A DNA stretch of 56,075 nucleotides from IMG/VR virus record IMGVR_UViG_3300035118_000209, positions 1-56,075 of that record, one strand, 5' to 3'. The DNA is from a virus. Below, in pieces: positions 49,701-56,075 of the stretch (positions are counted from its first letter, which is position 1; each line of letters starts with the position of its first letter). The position numbers and the translations under genes are program-made. Under the pieces are notes generated by a model. The model saw only the letters and a list, made by a program, of their open reading frames with translations, made no database searches and had not been told where the DNA came from.

Positions 49701-51305
49701 CGTCCACTTGCCGGTGTAGACTCGGGTCTCCATAACCTTCTCGACTCCACTCATGGCTGCGGCGTATTCATCCGCGTCCTTGTCGGTCGTCTCCAGATGG
49801 TCCCGCTCTTGGGCGATGAGACTCTTCACGTATGTCGAACGCTCCTCGGGCGGAAGATCGGCCAGTGACTTACTGAACTCTTCGGGGTTGATGACGACCT
49901 TGCCGGTCTTCCGGTTGATCGTCGCCGCTTCGTTCGGAGCGAACGGTTGTCCCTCTTCCAGATGCTCCGAACCGACTTCGATGCCGGCTCCCATTCCCTT
50001 GCGCTCTTCGTCGAGATAATCCTGATCGTCGGCAGTCAGTCCGCCTTTCGATCGCTCAAGTCTCATTCCGGGTTCGAGGTGGAATTCGCTTCCGGCAACA
50101 GTATTCTGGCCCTCGTGGTCAACGAACAAAGTGCCGTCCTTGGAAACCTGACGGACGACTCTACGCACTCCATCTTCATCCACCAATACATCTCCCGGTT
50201 TCAGAGATTGAGCGACAGTCTTTAGAGCCTTAGCTCTTTCGGAGAATGCCTGATCTCGTTCTTCCCCGACCTTGGTGCGTGAAACCAGAGATTCAGTGGT
50301 TTCGAAAGCCTGTTGCTCTCCGGGCCTCAGTGGTACCGGTGCTTCTTTGACGGGCACTTGCCCTTCGCCGCCCCCGGGTTCCGCAGGAACGGTCGGAGGG
50401 GCAATGCTCTCTGCCATGTCCTTGCGTATCTGCTCGGCCTGAGAGAGTGGTTCTCCTCGGCGTACTTTGGCCTGAACACGCTCTAATGGTATTTGTGCTG
50501 CTTCGGCCATTTGTTCGGGCGATGCGAGAACTCTCGCGCCACCTTCTTTGACGGGCACTTGCCCTTCGCCGCCCCCGGGTTGTGCGCGCACATCGCCATG
50601 AACCGCTGCTGTTTCTTCGACACTGCGGGCATAGGGAACTCCTTCCTTTGTTAGTGCGCCTTTACCCATCAAGCCAAGCATCGTGGCGCTCTGTAATGCT
50701 GGCTCAATATCTTCACGGTTTCCAGTCTGCACTGCTTTTTCAATTTGACCGGGAAGCGCTTCGGCCATAGAGCCCGCGTATAAGATTTGGATGGGCTTGG
50801 CTAATTTGGTTGCAGTCAAAGGAAGAGTAGCGATTTGTCCCGGCGTGCTCATTCCCTCGATAATTTTTCCCATCGACGATCCCGCTTTGATTGCATTCTC
50901 CGGAGTAAGTTGAATAATCGGCTTGCCCGGTGCAAACGGGTAGTCGGCTTCGGTCAATTCGAGAGGCGGCGTCGGGTGCTCGGTCGACGTGTCGATCACA
51001 AACTTCTTGGGCACCAGACTGGGAATGTTGAGCGCTTTTCCAGCTTGCCGTTTGATGAAAGACGGAGCGTTGAGTCCGAGAGCAGCGGCCTCTTCCACCA
51101 ATCCCATCGTATAACCGAACGGTCCCAGCCCTTCAGGAAGAGCGGATTCTTTTTGCGCGGCTTCGGGACTTACTTCACTGGCGAGAAGCGTCTGCTCCAG
51201 AGCCGGAGACAGTCGGGTTCTGGGAGGCGGTGATTGCGCCGTGTCGAACTGGTCGTAAGGATTTTTCTCCTCGACATCGAACTGGTCGTAAACATTCTGC
51301 GGCAT
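43779..51305 (-). CDS. Giant internal-virion-type protein (2508 aa)
   Basis: This gene takes 13% of the genome. The N-terminus repeats YDQFD twice. Low-complexity linkers separate globular parts, and the motif SLRRP or SLRRA recurs at residues about 632, 825, 953, 1091 and 1601. The last 900 residues are mostly helical, with membrane-prone segments (SMLRGLAGYFVLTQVLNLI), like the DNA-ejection proteins and polyvalent proteins of podoviruses. It probably rides in the capsid and enters the host with the DNA. No lysozyme or polymerase motif is visible. ATG 51305 lies one base past the previous stop. Confidence 0.75.
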   Translation of the reverse strand: MPQNVYDQFDVEEKNPYDQFDTAQSPPPRTRLSPALEQTLLASEVSPEAAQKESALPEGLGPFGYTMGLVEEAAALGLNAPSFIKRQAGKALNIPSLVPKKFVIDTSTEHPTPPLELTEADYPFAPGKPIIQLTPENAIKAGSSMGKIIEGMSTPGQIATLPLTATKLAKPIQILYAGSMAEALPGQIEKAVQTGNREDIEPALQSATMLGLMGKGALTKEGVPYARSVEETAAVHGDVRAQPGGGEGQVPVKEGGARVLASPEQMAEAAQIPLERVQAKVRRGEPLSQAEQIRKDMAESIAPPTVPAEPGGGEGQVPVKEAPVPLRPGEQQAFETTESLVSRTKVGEERDQAFSERAKALKTVAQSLKPGDVLVDEDGVRRVVRQVSKDGTLFVDHEGQNTVAGSEFHLEPGMRLERSKGGLTADDQDYLDEERKGMGAGIEVGSEHLEEGQPFAPNEAATINRKTGKVVINPEEFSKSLADLPPEERSTYVKSLIAQERDHLETTDKDADEYAAAMSGVEKVMETRVYTGKWTRAGAQAAHGRPFTDRMLGYESIARRLAQLRKMSPTETVMTVGRERWKMEQLNTLQRIVSRIMETLPTERGNVRRSLLEKVQGNLDAARFVAAGGNPSSLRRPQESEDPKQEQYATDKFVSKGVSKPALGPKYFHDAGDAVNSPDYWMSVMKRFLKGDVYQQESAYQAGLFLRQLGEEKAKPVIAALEYTRRKIIEDGQKVRDQLQTETDPQKKMALLMSPEFGLGTIVQFPREIIEAAFDEGSAEGMVPKRAGAPLKHTVESVKALERTSGRELTATESLAQRLETPRPSSLRRPKALSEEEQATVVPRFAARFDAETLMQRPGWVEPASMLDKVLGELREKNDPLYGKDIAPIWKTLTPKQRQDLAARGWVVTADRNPFAVILKLSQDVPAARNYYGMQAKLEAAKRKAAEQAEGPSSLRRPKTAGQKEWKPTEGYGPKGTLEKWFNSSGELHEAPEGHKEFAYNKLKDVIPEDEAEVMEDTDLYREMFTRGWVRAVADRKANTLWISSRGDISPKVRQSAIDWGIEQGMAVKRDPGHSGRGETLYDPSQMELPMSLRRPKAPKEHPELLLPPVKGTAEVERGGFRQPAAGEIDKMTDQFFSNVKASGKLPSFEEFSNTLRAQFGSQVTRDSIYYAWQDSLTKHLMQATGDELARMLPEVGVKRDVAEALQPSERDPYIGKIPDVMNEEQMASQIEYVRKMFSKKPWMTQEEFKRKYGPQIAQKFNVPFQRRYAAIGAIMDKLTQKAGDAPEKPWDRKEIGPEDIGQTYDVQGALPRTEAEKVQAGEMAGQFPTIESRRLITRIPAEEAGDAKRVGELATANAAVDATGKAAPPRTVSKNVMALLDRDGKVTLVSTWRDPRTGPKITNPDGASLPSEKITDKLLKSWSPMVVMTLRDPVQKFHQKFDSVNDFEKWFGDVGIEGTPGIRTSSFTGPMAGITREQAGLGSATTIRPKESMLPPPPAEFVSPTAREISTLRGRAPTEVAGAPRGTPAEPPPPAVPHEPEMLSPEAQQALSAELAQGENPYMGEAALRTLAHREVPKKKYTLESSLRYGVSALRERDPSSLRRAKQVTNDETIQLFKSLRAIGARRVVKRDLPRILDGQERVADQYARQVGQLIRMVSAKSASRADTKQAQMVRAAAKAVIASTNRAMKYEKTPPLSGFTPKGLEFLRKDIASARTKAELWGISRDPVKRLWSGKISKAADRLEKEIDYARDHWDDPELQRTAAQILKEGKDEIDFENANGFDVKERAYYLPGRYEGEFWSDQQVAFAPFGGTRKLLGEQYRGGKRFRDMYEAIAHGPFIPGSYDPAVLMESRVRSGRYKVAAAQAREMWKDLRDPETGKPIAVAPKSIPKEDPQTGRVHMEYVPASLDYPHLIWPTENKRGVPLSVSEPYVKMIRSLSRTSQIADMPGGRQALLGASMLKHGWLLIGDMFHFSRLAQYGATLSGKRWWEINPNFKGGFAVLNWRLEDMPEAVEKGFITQEAADWAKGTIQLIDRDGTFKYATRHEVGRGLLGNGLNASRVIDALYKDAIRNIPLVGEPWHKVIGPYNRWLFDKYTSGLMLQKGVENFERLHDQFPGRRLPDLLRDVVRGMNIEFGNMGRQGIFRNPTFRDMAQIVMLAPMWREGIIMKEVETYTRLAKAAGSLAKGDLRAAQYHVSTPVTRSMLRGLAGYFVLTQVLNLISRKQFTWQNNERDHKFDAFIPTGKGNGFWLSPMSVFMEMTHDVNRLMGSRPRAHDVMLQIGANALGPVGKAAKVIASGEDEFGRRITKTTDVWKEAAGQLAPLPLSFGAPAKAIGHAIAPESISPPRRGAVQRQMLGWAGMKVQPAETPLTQTLRLANDFVEKNNLRPDAGFFLQPTDAPSYAALRSALRNDDVKEARRVFTELRKTHPLKLDSKGNVIKDPIAQAMATWAQRPMTGSWENEAMFLDSLNDQDFELFNNANVERQDLLNKYIDWYVMHSGEITGK
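50342..50380 (-). repeat. 39-bp exact repeat, copy 1
   Basis: Identical to 50543-50581, 201 bases away and in the same frame of the giant protein. It codes for GGGEGQVPVKE plus flanking residues. The perfect identity suggests a recent duplication or an active recombination point. Confidence 0.9.
50543..50581 (-). repeat. 39-bp exact repeat, copy 2
   Basis: Second copy of the sequence at 50342-50380. Between the two copies the protein has another linker region. Confidence 0.9.
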
Positions 51306-51306
51306 G

Positions 51307-52203
51307 TCATTCAGAGTAGTCCGGTTCTAACCCCGGTGCTGCCTGCTGTTTCAGAATCTTCGCCGATTCTCCCTTTCCATACTTCGCATCGAATTGCGGA
51401 GCCGTATCGGGAAACCGTTTCAGATGTTCGATCGCTGCCGGCGGAATCGTGGCGGGCTTGGACGTTGCAGTCGCCGTGGTCGGCTGTCCCAAACCGGCCA
51501 TGCGAGCGTTGATCTTTTTCTGCGTCGCTTCGTAAGGCGTTTCCTTTGGAACGTTGTGGATTCTCATACCGCCCGGTCCGGGAATTCCAATCATGCCCGG
51601 CACTTCCTCACCGTTGGGTCCGATCACGGGAACAGCCTGTGGAGCGTTGGTGGAAACGTTCGGTGGAGGCATGATAATCCGGACGCTTCCTGTTCCTGTT
51701 CGAATGGAATCAACTTTTCTTCCATCTGACAGTGTGATCGGAGTAACCTTGTTCAAATCGACAGGTGGCTTTGTCAGCGCCGACAGACTGGATCCGGTCA
51801 TTCCCAACAGCGGACCATATTTCATCCACACTTTGGAAGGATCTCCACCGGCGTCCAGTTCAGCTTGTGCTGCCTGCATCACCTGCGACTTCGCGGCCGC
51901 AGCCTTTACATCCATCTGGAACTGCTGCTCCGATTGCTCCTGCTGCTGTTGCTTCAGTCCGATCTCCGCCTGTTGGTACTCGTGCTGATAGGCGAGCTGC
52001 TGCTCTTCGCGCTGCGCGTTCTGTTGCTCCTGTTCGCGGCGAGCGGCCATTTCCTGCTGGGCCTGAGCGGCGCGCATGTTGGCAATCGCACCCTCCTGTT
52101 GGAGACGCTGACGGCCGAGAGAAATCTCCGCGCCACGAGCTGCGGCTTGACCGAAGTCACTCGGCGAAACGTTGAGCCACGGAGGGATGGGGTACTGTGC
52201 CAT
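51307..52203 (-). CDS. Coiled-coil internal virion candidate
   Basis: The 298-aa product has a glutamine/glutamate-rich coiled coil (about residues 28-115, QQEMAARREQEQQNAQREEQ). A proline/glycine-rich region and a short helical end follow. Such proteins next to the giant virion protein are usual for podovirus ejection complexes. ATG 52203 is used; a TTG six bases upstream is possible. Confidence 0.65.
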   Translation of the reverse strand: MAQYPIPPWLNVSPSDFGQAAARGAEISLGRQRLQQEGAIANMRAAQAQQEMAARREQEQQNAQREEQQLAYQHEYQQAEIGLKQQQQEQSEQQFQMDVKAAAAKSQVMQAAQAELDAGGDPSKVWMKYGPLLGMTGSSLSALTKPPVDLNKVTPITLSDGRKVDSIRTGTGSVRIIMPPPNVSTNAPQAVPVIGPNGEEVPGMIGIPGPGGMRIHNVPKETPYEATQKKINARMAGLGQPTTATATSKPATIPPAAIEHLKRFPDTAPQFDAKYGKGESAKILKQQAAPGLEPDYSE

Positions 52204-52205
52204 GA

Positions 52206-52922
52206 TCAAACAAACCCGGGATCACCGGGATAAATGTGAGTAATTCCAGCCTTGCCACGCGACCACCACGGTTGGGTCATATCCAAGCCTGAGTCTCCAG
52301 ACGACAGGTTCTCCAGTTTGTTTGCTGCTGCGCTGGGGACTGGTGCCGCTGCGTACAGACTCGCTGCCATTGCCGCTTCCTGTTCCATCTCCGGAGTGAC
52401 AAACATTTTGCTGATGTCGAACGGTTGAACGATCGGGCTTCGCGCCACCGCGCCGGACAAGTTCTGTTCGCCGGTCTGAGTCAGTCCAAGCGAACTGCCG
52501 AGAAGTTGCTTCACCAGAGCCGCGTTCATGTTGGCCGAACCGGGTGTCCCGGTGGCGATGCCTCGCTCCGCACCGCCTTGAATGATCTGGTCCAGCACGC
52601 CCTGCGGCAGTTGACCGGCCAGCTCGCTGCCGATGTTCGCCGAGGACTGAGCGGCCATGCCGGAGTAGTTAGGGATCGCGGCATTGTAGGCGCCTTGGAG
52701 TTGTCCCTGCTGGAAAGTATTCACGCCGCCGCCCAGACCGTAGAGCGCTGCGAGGTTGCCGATGTTGCCGCCTATTGCGCCACTGGCCGACGCCGTCGGG
52801 TTGGGCACCGAAGGCTTGCCGCCGTACGTCGCGGAGTAAGATGTCGGAGGAAGTCCGGGCAGGACCGCTCCACCACCGCCACCACCACCACCAAATGATC
52901 CCATCAGTCCGAGAGATGCCAT
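52206..52922 (-). CDS. Glycine-rich virion-type protein
   Basis: The 238-aa product starts MASLGLMGSFGGGGGGGG and is rich in glycine and alanine throughout, with helical stretches (VLDQIIQGGAERGIA, MNAALVKQLLGSSLG). It ends in an aromatic motif (QPWWSRGKAG). Gene order suggests an internal virion or tail-tip component. Confidence 0.6.
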   Translation of the reverse strand: MASLGLMGSFGGGGGGGGAVLPGLPPTSYSATYGGKPSVPNPTASASGAIGGNIGNLAALYGLGGGVNTFQQGQLQGAYNAAIPNYSGMAAQSSANIGSELAGQLPQGVLDQIIQGGAERGIATGTPGSANMNAALVKQLLGSSLGLTQTGEQNLSGAVARSPIVQPFDISKMFVTPEMEQEAAMAASLYAAAPVPSAAANKLENLSSGDSGLDMTQPWWSRGKAGITHIYPGDPGFV

Positions 52923-52929
52923 AACGTTG

Positions 52930-54000
52930 TCAGATTAAAGTTCCGATCTTGTTGTGTCCGGCCAGACGAGCGGCGCCGAATGGCGCCACGTTGATCGCCG
53001 GATCGGTGATTCCCAGATAGTGCGCCAGCTCGCCGTTCAGAAAACCTACGGCGTTGAGATGATGTTGCGCGGCCATCGCCTTCGCGGCCGGCGTGTCGAC
53101 TCGGGAATAACGTATCGACTGGCTCTCCTCGATGATCGCTTCGAGATTCTGAATCAGGCAGTAGTCGGTGTCCACCACCACGGGGATCAATTCGAGCTTC
53201 GCGATCGCCGTGACCAGCACCATCTGTGGCAGGTTAGGAGCGACGCACGCATTGACGAAAAGGCCGCAGCAGTTTCTCGGGATCGGGTTCAGGAAGTACC
53301 GGCGATACGACGCTGTCTGCTCGCCGGGCTCCATCGTCAACAGGAGGATCTGTTCGCCGGTCGTGGGATCCACCTGAAAGAACTGCACCTGCCCGTTGGT
53401 GATGTCCTTCTGGATTCCGGTGAACGAGCTGAACGTCATCGGCGCCACCGCAAAGGGACTCGTCAGGGAAACGAAGACTCCGGTCACGCGGTTCACTCCG
53501 TCCTGCGTGTAGATGATTCGGCCGTTGGCATCCAGCCCGGACAGCATCACGCGCTTGCCGACATCGGCCGGGTCCGTGAGGTACACGTAAATGTTCTGAG
53601 GCGCATTGGTCAGGTCGCGGAAGGTGACCGCCGTATTCCGTGTGTAGACGTTGATCAAACCCGGACACTGAGTAGACCGTTTTGGAAGCCTGCCATTTCC
53701 GAACTGGAGATATTCGTGAAATTGGTTGAACAACGGAACCGGATGATTGCAGATGTCGAATGCTTCTATTCGTGCAATCTCTCTAGGGGTTGTGATGATC
53801 GGTTTCAGTGGGTCAACAGCGAAGGCAACTTCAGCAAATGTTCCCCACCAGCCTTCGTCGCCGGCTTCCTTGCACATGATCAGCCGGCGCTGGGCGGCGT
53901 TGACGTACTGCGCGATCTCGTGGGCGTCTTGCTGGCACTTGCCAATCGCCGCCGGGAGTTGGCTGATGCGGCAATCGTAGAGTCGGAGGCGTGATGCCAT
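52930..54000 (-). CDS. Head-tail connector or neck-like protein
   Basis: The 356-aa product has a helical N-terminus (AIGKCQQDAHEIAQYVNAAQRRLIMCKEAGDEGWWGTFAEV), a beta-rich middle and a helical end (EAIIEESQSIRYSRVDTPAAKAMAAQHHLNAV). The opening, with residues of the type RRL-x-x-AGDEGWWG, resembles virion proteins of environmental podoviruses. The role is inferred from position. Confidence 0.6.
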   Translation of the reverse strand: MASRLRLYDCRISQLPAAIGKCQQDAHEIAQYVNAAQRRLIMCKEAGDEGWWGTFAEVAFAVDPLKPIITTPREIARIEAFDICNHPVPLFNQFHEYLQFGNGRLPKRSTQCPGLINVYTRNTAVTFRDLTNAPQNIYVYLTDPADVGKRVMLSGLDANGRIIYTQDGVNRVTGVFVSLTSPFAVAPMTFSSFTGIQKDITNGQVQFFQVDPTTGEQILLLTMEPGEQTASYRRYFLNPIPRNCCGLFVNACVAPNLPQMVLVTAIAKLELIPVVVDTDYCLIQNLEAIIEESQSIRYSRVDTPAAKAMAAQHHLNAVGFLNGELAHYLGITDPAINVAPFGAARLAGHNKIGTLI

Positions 54001-54039
54001 GGTGCTGCTTTACTACCAGCAGCCGGTATTGGCAACACT

Positions 54040-55959
54040 TTAAGAGAAGATCGAAATGGTGTTCGCGTCGTCGCGGCCCTTGAACACCTTGCCGGAAACG
54101 TAGTCGATGGCGATGCTTCCTCCCAAGTCGCCGTTCTCCAGCTCGCAAACAACCGTATGAGCAACCGGGTCCAGCACCGCCAGTTGTCCGATGCCTGACG
54201 TGCCGATGACCGCGCCGGTGACCGGGTTGAATTCCAAGAAGGTGATGGCCCCTCCAGTGTTGGGCATGTCGTAAACGTGCTCCGACAGGAATGTCGTCGA
54301 GTTGATCTCCCAGACTTCGGCGTTGAAGGTGACGGCTTGGAAAACACCCACAAAGATTTTACCTGTCGCTGTGTCGAAACAAAAACCGCCTGAGTTGCCG
54401 CCGGGTGCGGTGTTGATCTGGCCCAGCAATGCCATGCCGGGCAGGCTTCGGATGTCCCACGTTGAAGAAAAGTTCAACGCGATGCTGTTGGTTGGCAGCC
54501 AGAAGCTGGGAGCATTCAGTCCGGCGCTTCCGACACCCGTGTTGGTGTTGGTGACAACTGTGTCGGTGTGTGGGTTTATAGTCGTCAACGTGAATGACGG
54601 GAAGTTGGCATCAGTCAACACGTAGACACGGTCGTCCACTGGACTGTAAAAGGGATTGGTCAGGGGTTGACCGGTCAAAACGATGTTGATGACGAACGCT
54701 CCGGCGATGGTATAAACCCTTACGTTGTTCGAGCTCACCACGTAAACTTTTCCAACCGACGAAGCGTAACACCCCTGATCGAACGTCAATGAAGCCACCA
54801 GCGGATCGGTAGCGATGACCGCTTGAGTTTGCGTGTTTACGAATTTCAATTCAGGGACAGTGGGCTCTTCCGACACCAAGAACCGGTTAGCGGCATCACG
54901 GCTGGCCACCGAAATGATTGGAGGATGCCCCATGTCGATCGAGCCCGTGAGCGCAAGGCACACGATCGGAGTACTGCCGCCTTGTGTCTGCATCGTGAAT
55001 GCCTTCTGGCAGGTGATACTCCCGTCCCCGACTTGCACGGTGAAAGCCGAAGAGCCGGCCGTGGTCGGAGTCCCGGAAATGGCACCGCTGGAGTTCATCG
55101 ACAAGCCCGCCGGCAGAGAGCCTGAAACGATACTCCATGTTGCCGGAGCCGCCAGAGTCCCCGCCAGCGAGAAAGTAAAATTGTAAGGGGTGCCAACTGT
55201 CGGGTTGGGAAGAGCCCCTGTGGAAATCGAAATCACATTCAACGTGTAAGCCTTCACCATGAAGTTGCCGTGCGAGTCCGTGGCCTTCAGCGAAAAGTTG
55301 AACGTGCCGGCCATGGACGGGTTGCCGGCCAGCTTCACGGCAGACGAAGATACGGCCGTCAGCAACATGCCGGTCGGAATACTTCCCGATACCACGGTGA
55401 AAACGAACGGGCTGAAGGTGCCGGTCGCGGAGATGAACGCCGAATAGGTTTGCCCCAGACAGCACTCGGTCGGGATCAACGAACCCATGCACACCTGATT
55501 GATCGCCAACTGACGGCAGGCGAACGAGTGCGCCATGTTGTCGGCTTCGATCTGGGAGAGCGCGAAGAACTGGTCGGCACGCACTGTGAACGAGAAGAGC
55601 AGTCCGTCTGGACACAGCGCGCTGCAGGTCTGCGGCGTGTTGCCAAACACGTCCACGTCCCACGGTGTCGGCACGTCGGGCGGATCCACGAAGTCGAAGG
55701 CCGGCGGAGTGCGGTTGTTCAGCGCGACGCAGTGATAGTAACCGGACAGCGCCAGCGAATCGGCCGTGTCCTGATCGCAGGCATCCGCGAAGGCGACGCA
55801 GTTGGAGTTGACCCAGTTGGAACCCAGCGCGGGCAGTTGACCGCCGACACCGTACTGGACACCGATCCTCGTGCAGCAGTCAGCGGCATCGGTGTTGAAC
55901 CCCGTGAAAGGGTTGTCGTCACCGGCGCAGGCGATTCTACTTTTGCATGGACAGATCAT
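54040..55959 (-). CDS. Ig-domain / beta-propeller tail protein
   Basis: The 639-aa product has a cysteine-rich head (residues 1-160, with CPCKSRIAC, DCCTR, ACDQD). Two putative-Ig units follow (about 165-330: SGSIPTGMLL and SGSLPAGLSMNSSGAISGTPTTAG). The rest is a propeller-like region of YVTN-type repeats (about 335-639: GKVYVVSS, DRVYVLTD, GKIFVGVF, GKVFKGRD). These are typical of host- or surface-binding proteins, so a receptor-binding tail part is likely. ATGA overlap with the 687-aa gene across the junction. Confidence 0.75.
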   Translation of the reverse strand: MICPCKSRIACAGDDNPFTGFNTDAADCCTRIGVQYGVGGQLPALGSNWVNSNCVAFADACDQDTADSLALSGYYHCVALNNRTPPAFDFVDPPDVPTPWDVDVFGNTPQTCSALCPDGLLFSFTVRADQFFALSQIEADNMAHSFACRQLAINQVCMGSLIPTECCLGQTYSAFISATGTFSPFVFTVVSGSIPTGMLLTAVSSSAVKLAGNPSMAGTFNFSLKATDSHGNFMVKAYTLNVISISTGALPNPTVGTPYNFTFSLAGTLAAPATWSIVSGSLPAGLSMNSSGAISGTPTTAGSSAFTVQVGDGSITCQKAFTMQTQGGSTPIVCLALTGSIDMGHPPIISVASRDAANRFLVSEEPTVPELKFVNTQTQAVIATDPLVASLTFDQGCYASSVGKVYVVSSNNVRVYTIAGAFVINIVLTGQPLTNPFYSPVDDRVYVLTDANFPSFTLTTINPHTDTVVTNTNTGVGSAGLNAPSFWLPTNSIALNFSSTWDIRSLPGMALLGQINTAPGGNSGGFCFDTATGKIFVGVFQAVTFNAEVWEINSTTFLSEHVYDMPNTGGAITFLEFNPVTGAVIGTSGIGQLAVLDPVAHTVVCELENGDLGGSIAIDYVSGKVFKGRDDANTISIFS

Positions 55960-56075
55960 GTCGGACAGGCGCGGACCACCGCATACATTTCCCGCTCCAC
56001 CGGGCCAGCGTGCCAGACCAAACCACGGATCCGGCAGAACCCTTTGATCGTGATTCGAAACTGGAACTGGTAGGC
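55949..56075. repeat. Right copy of 127-bp terminal direct repeat
   Basis: Identical to bases 1-127. From 55956 on it repeats the 3' end of the 687-aa tail gene (minus strand), so a gene cut off at the window end here is not a separate gene. Confidence 0.95.

Noticed and set aside
43779-51305. Tape-measure protein
   Set aside because: The length might suggest it, but composition is modular with low-complexity linkers and no long tape-like coiled coil, and no other long-tail genes are present.

Overview
The window is a complete, circularly closing genome of a tailed double-stranded DNA phage, about 55.95 kb when the ends are joined. The first 127 bases are repeated exactly at the end, and two genes that overlap by an ATGA meet across that junction. 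The phage most resembles a podovirus: it has a large terminase, a 773-aa portal, a scaffold, a capsid protein, beta-rich tail or fibre proteins and a 2508-aa internal-virion-type protein. I see no tape measure, sheath, integrase, DNA polymerase or RNA polymerase. Lipoprotein-type signals, a lysis-like pair and heptosyltransferase-type enzymes suggest a Gram-negative host. The host cannot be named from sequence alone.

Layout. A leftward (minus strand) block runs from 25868 down to 3963 and, through the junction, from 2071 to 43779. A rightward block of early and replication genes runs from 25949 to 43792. The terminase (2121-3962, plus) stands alone inside the leftward block. The two blocks diverge at about 25.9 kb, where there is a TTGACA box and an XRE regulator, and they converge with overlapping ends at 43779-43792.

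Leftward block. It starts with three conserved phage genes, then a glycan-type cassette (GT9-GT2 fusion, two further glycosyltransferase-like proteins, radical SAM/SPASM enzyme, two methyltransferases, an RmlD-like reductase) that also holds a resolvase-like nuclease and a zinc-knuckle protein. Portal, an ATP-grasp enzyme flanked by very small basic proteins, scaffold and capsid follow. The capsid gene is an island: a good sigma70-type promoter and a folded leader lie before it, and a strong hairpin terminator after it. Beyond it come small virion genes, a family of CxxC repeats, fibre-like proteins (two with signal peptides), a holin candidate and a lipoprotein. Across the junction lie the beta-rich tail proteins, a neck-like protein, two internal-virion candidates and the giant protein, which has a recurrent SLRRP motif at its domain borders.

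Rightward block. It holds the XRE regulator, a GroES-like co-chaperonin, membrane proteins, a Lar-like zinc ribbon, a Toprim primase/RepA-type helicase, a repeat-rich possible origin, many small early proteins, a MoxR ATPase with a HExxH/VWA partner, and a RecT with a Cas4-like nuclease. Many units open with a hairpin and then the element AAAGGACAG, a few bases before ATG. Around recT the hairpins become elaborate; one (41382-41499) can fold as a tRNA-like cloverleaf. A pseudoknot-capable leader precedes the primase operon.

The most unusual items are the structured RNA elements, the glycan/radical-SAM cassette, the ATP-grasp enzyme among capsid genes, the CxxC repeat family and the giant modular virion protein.
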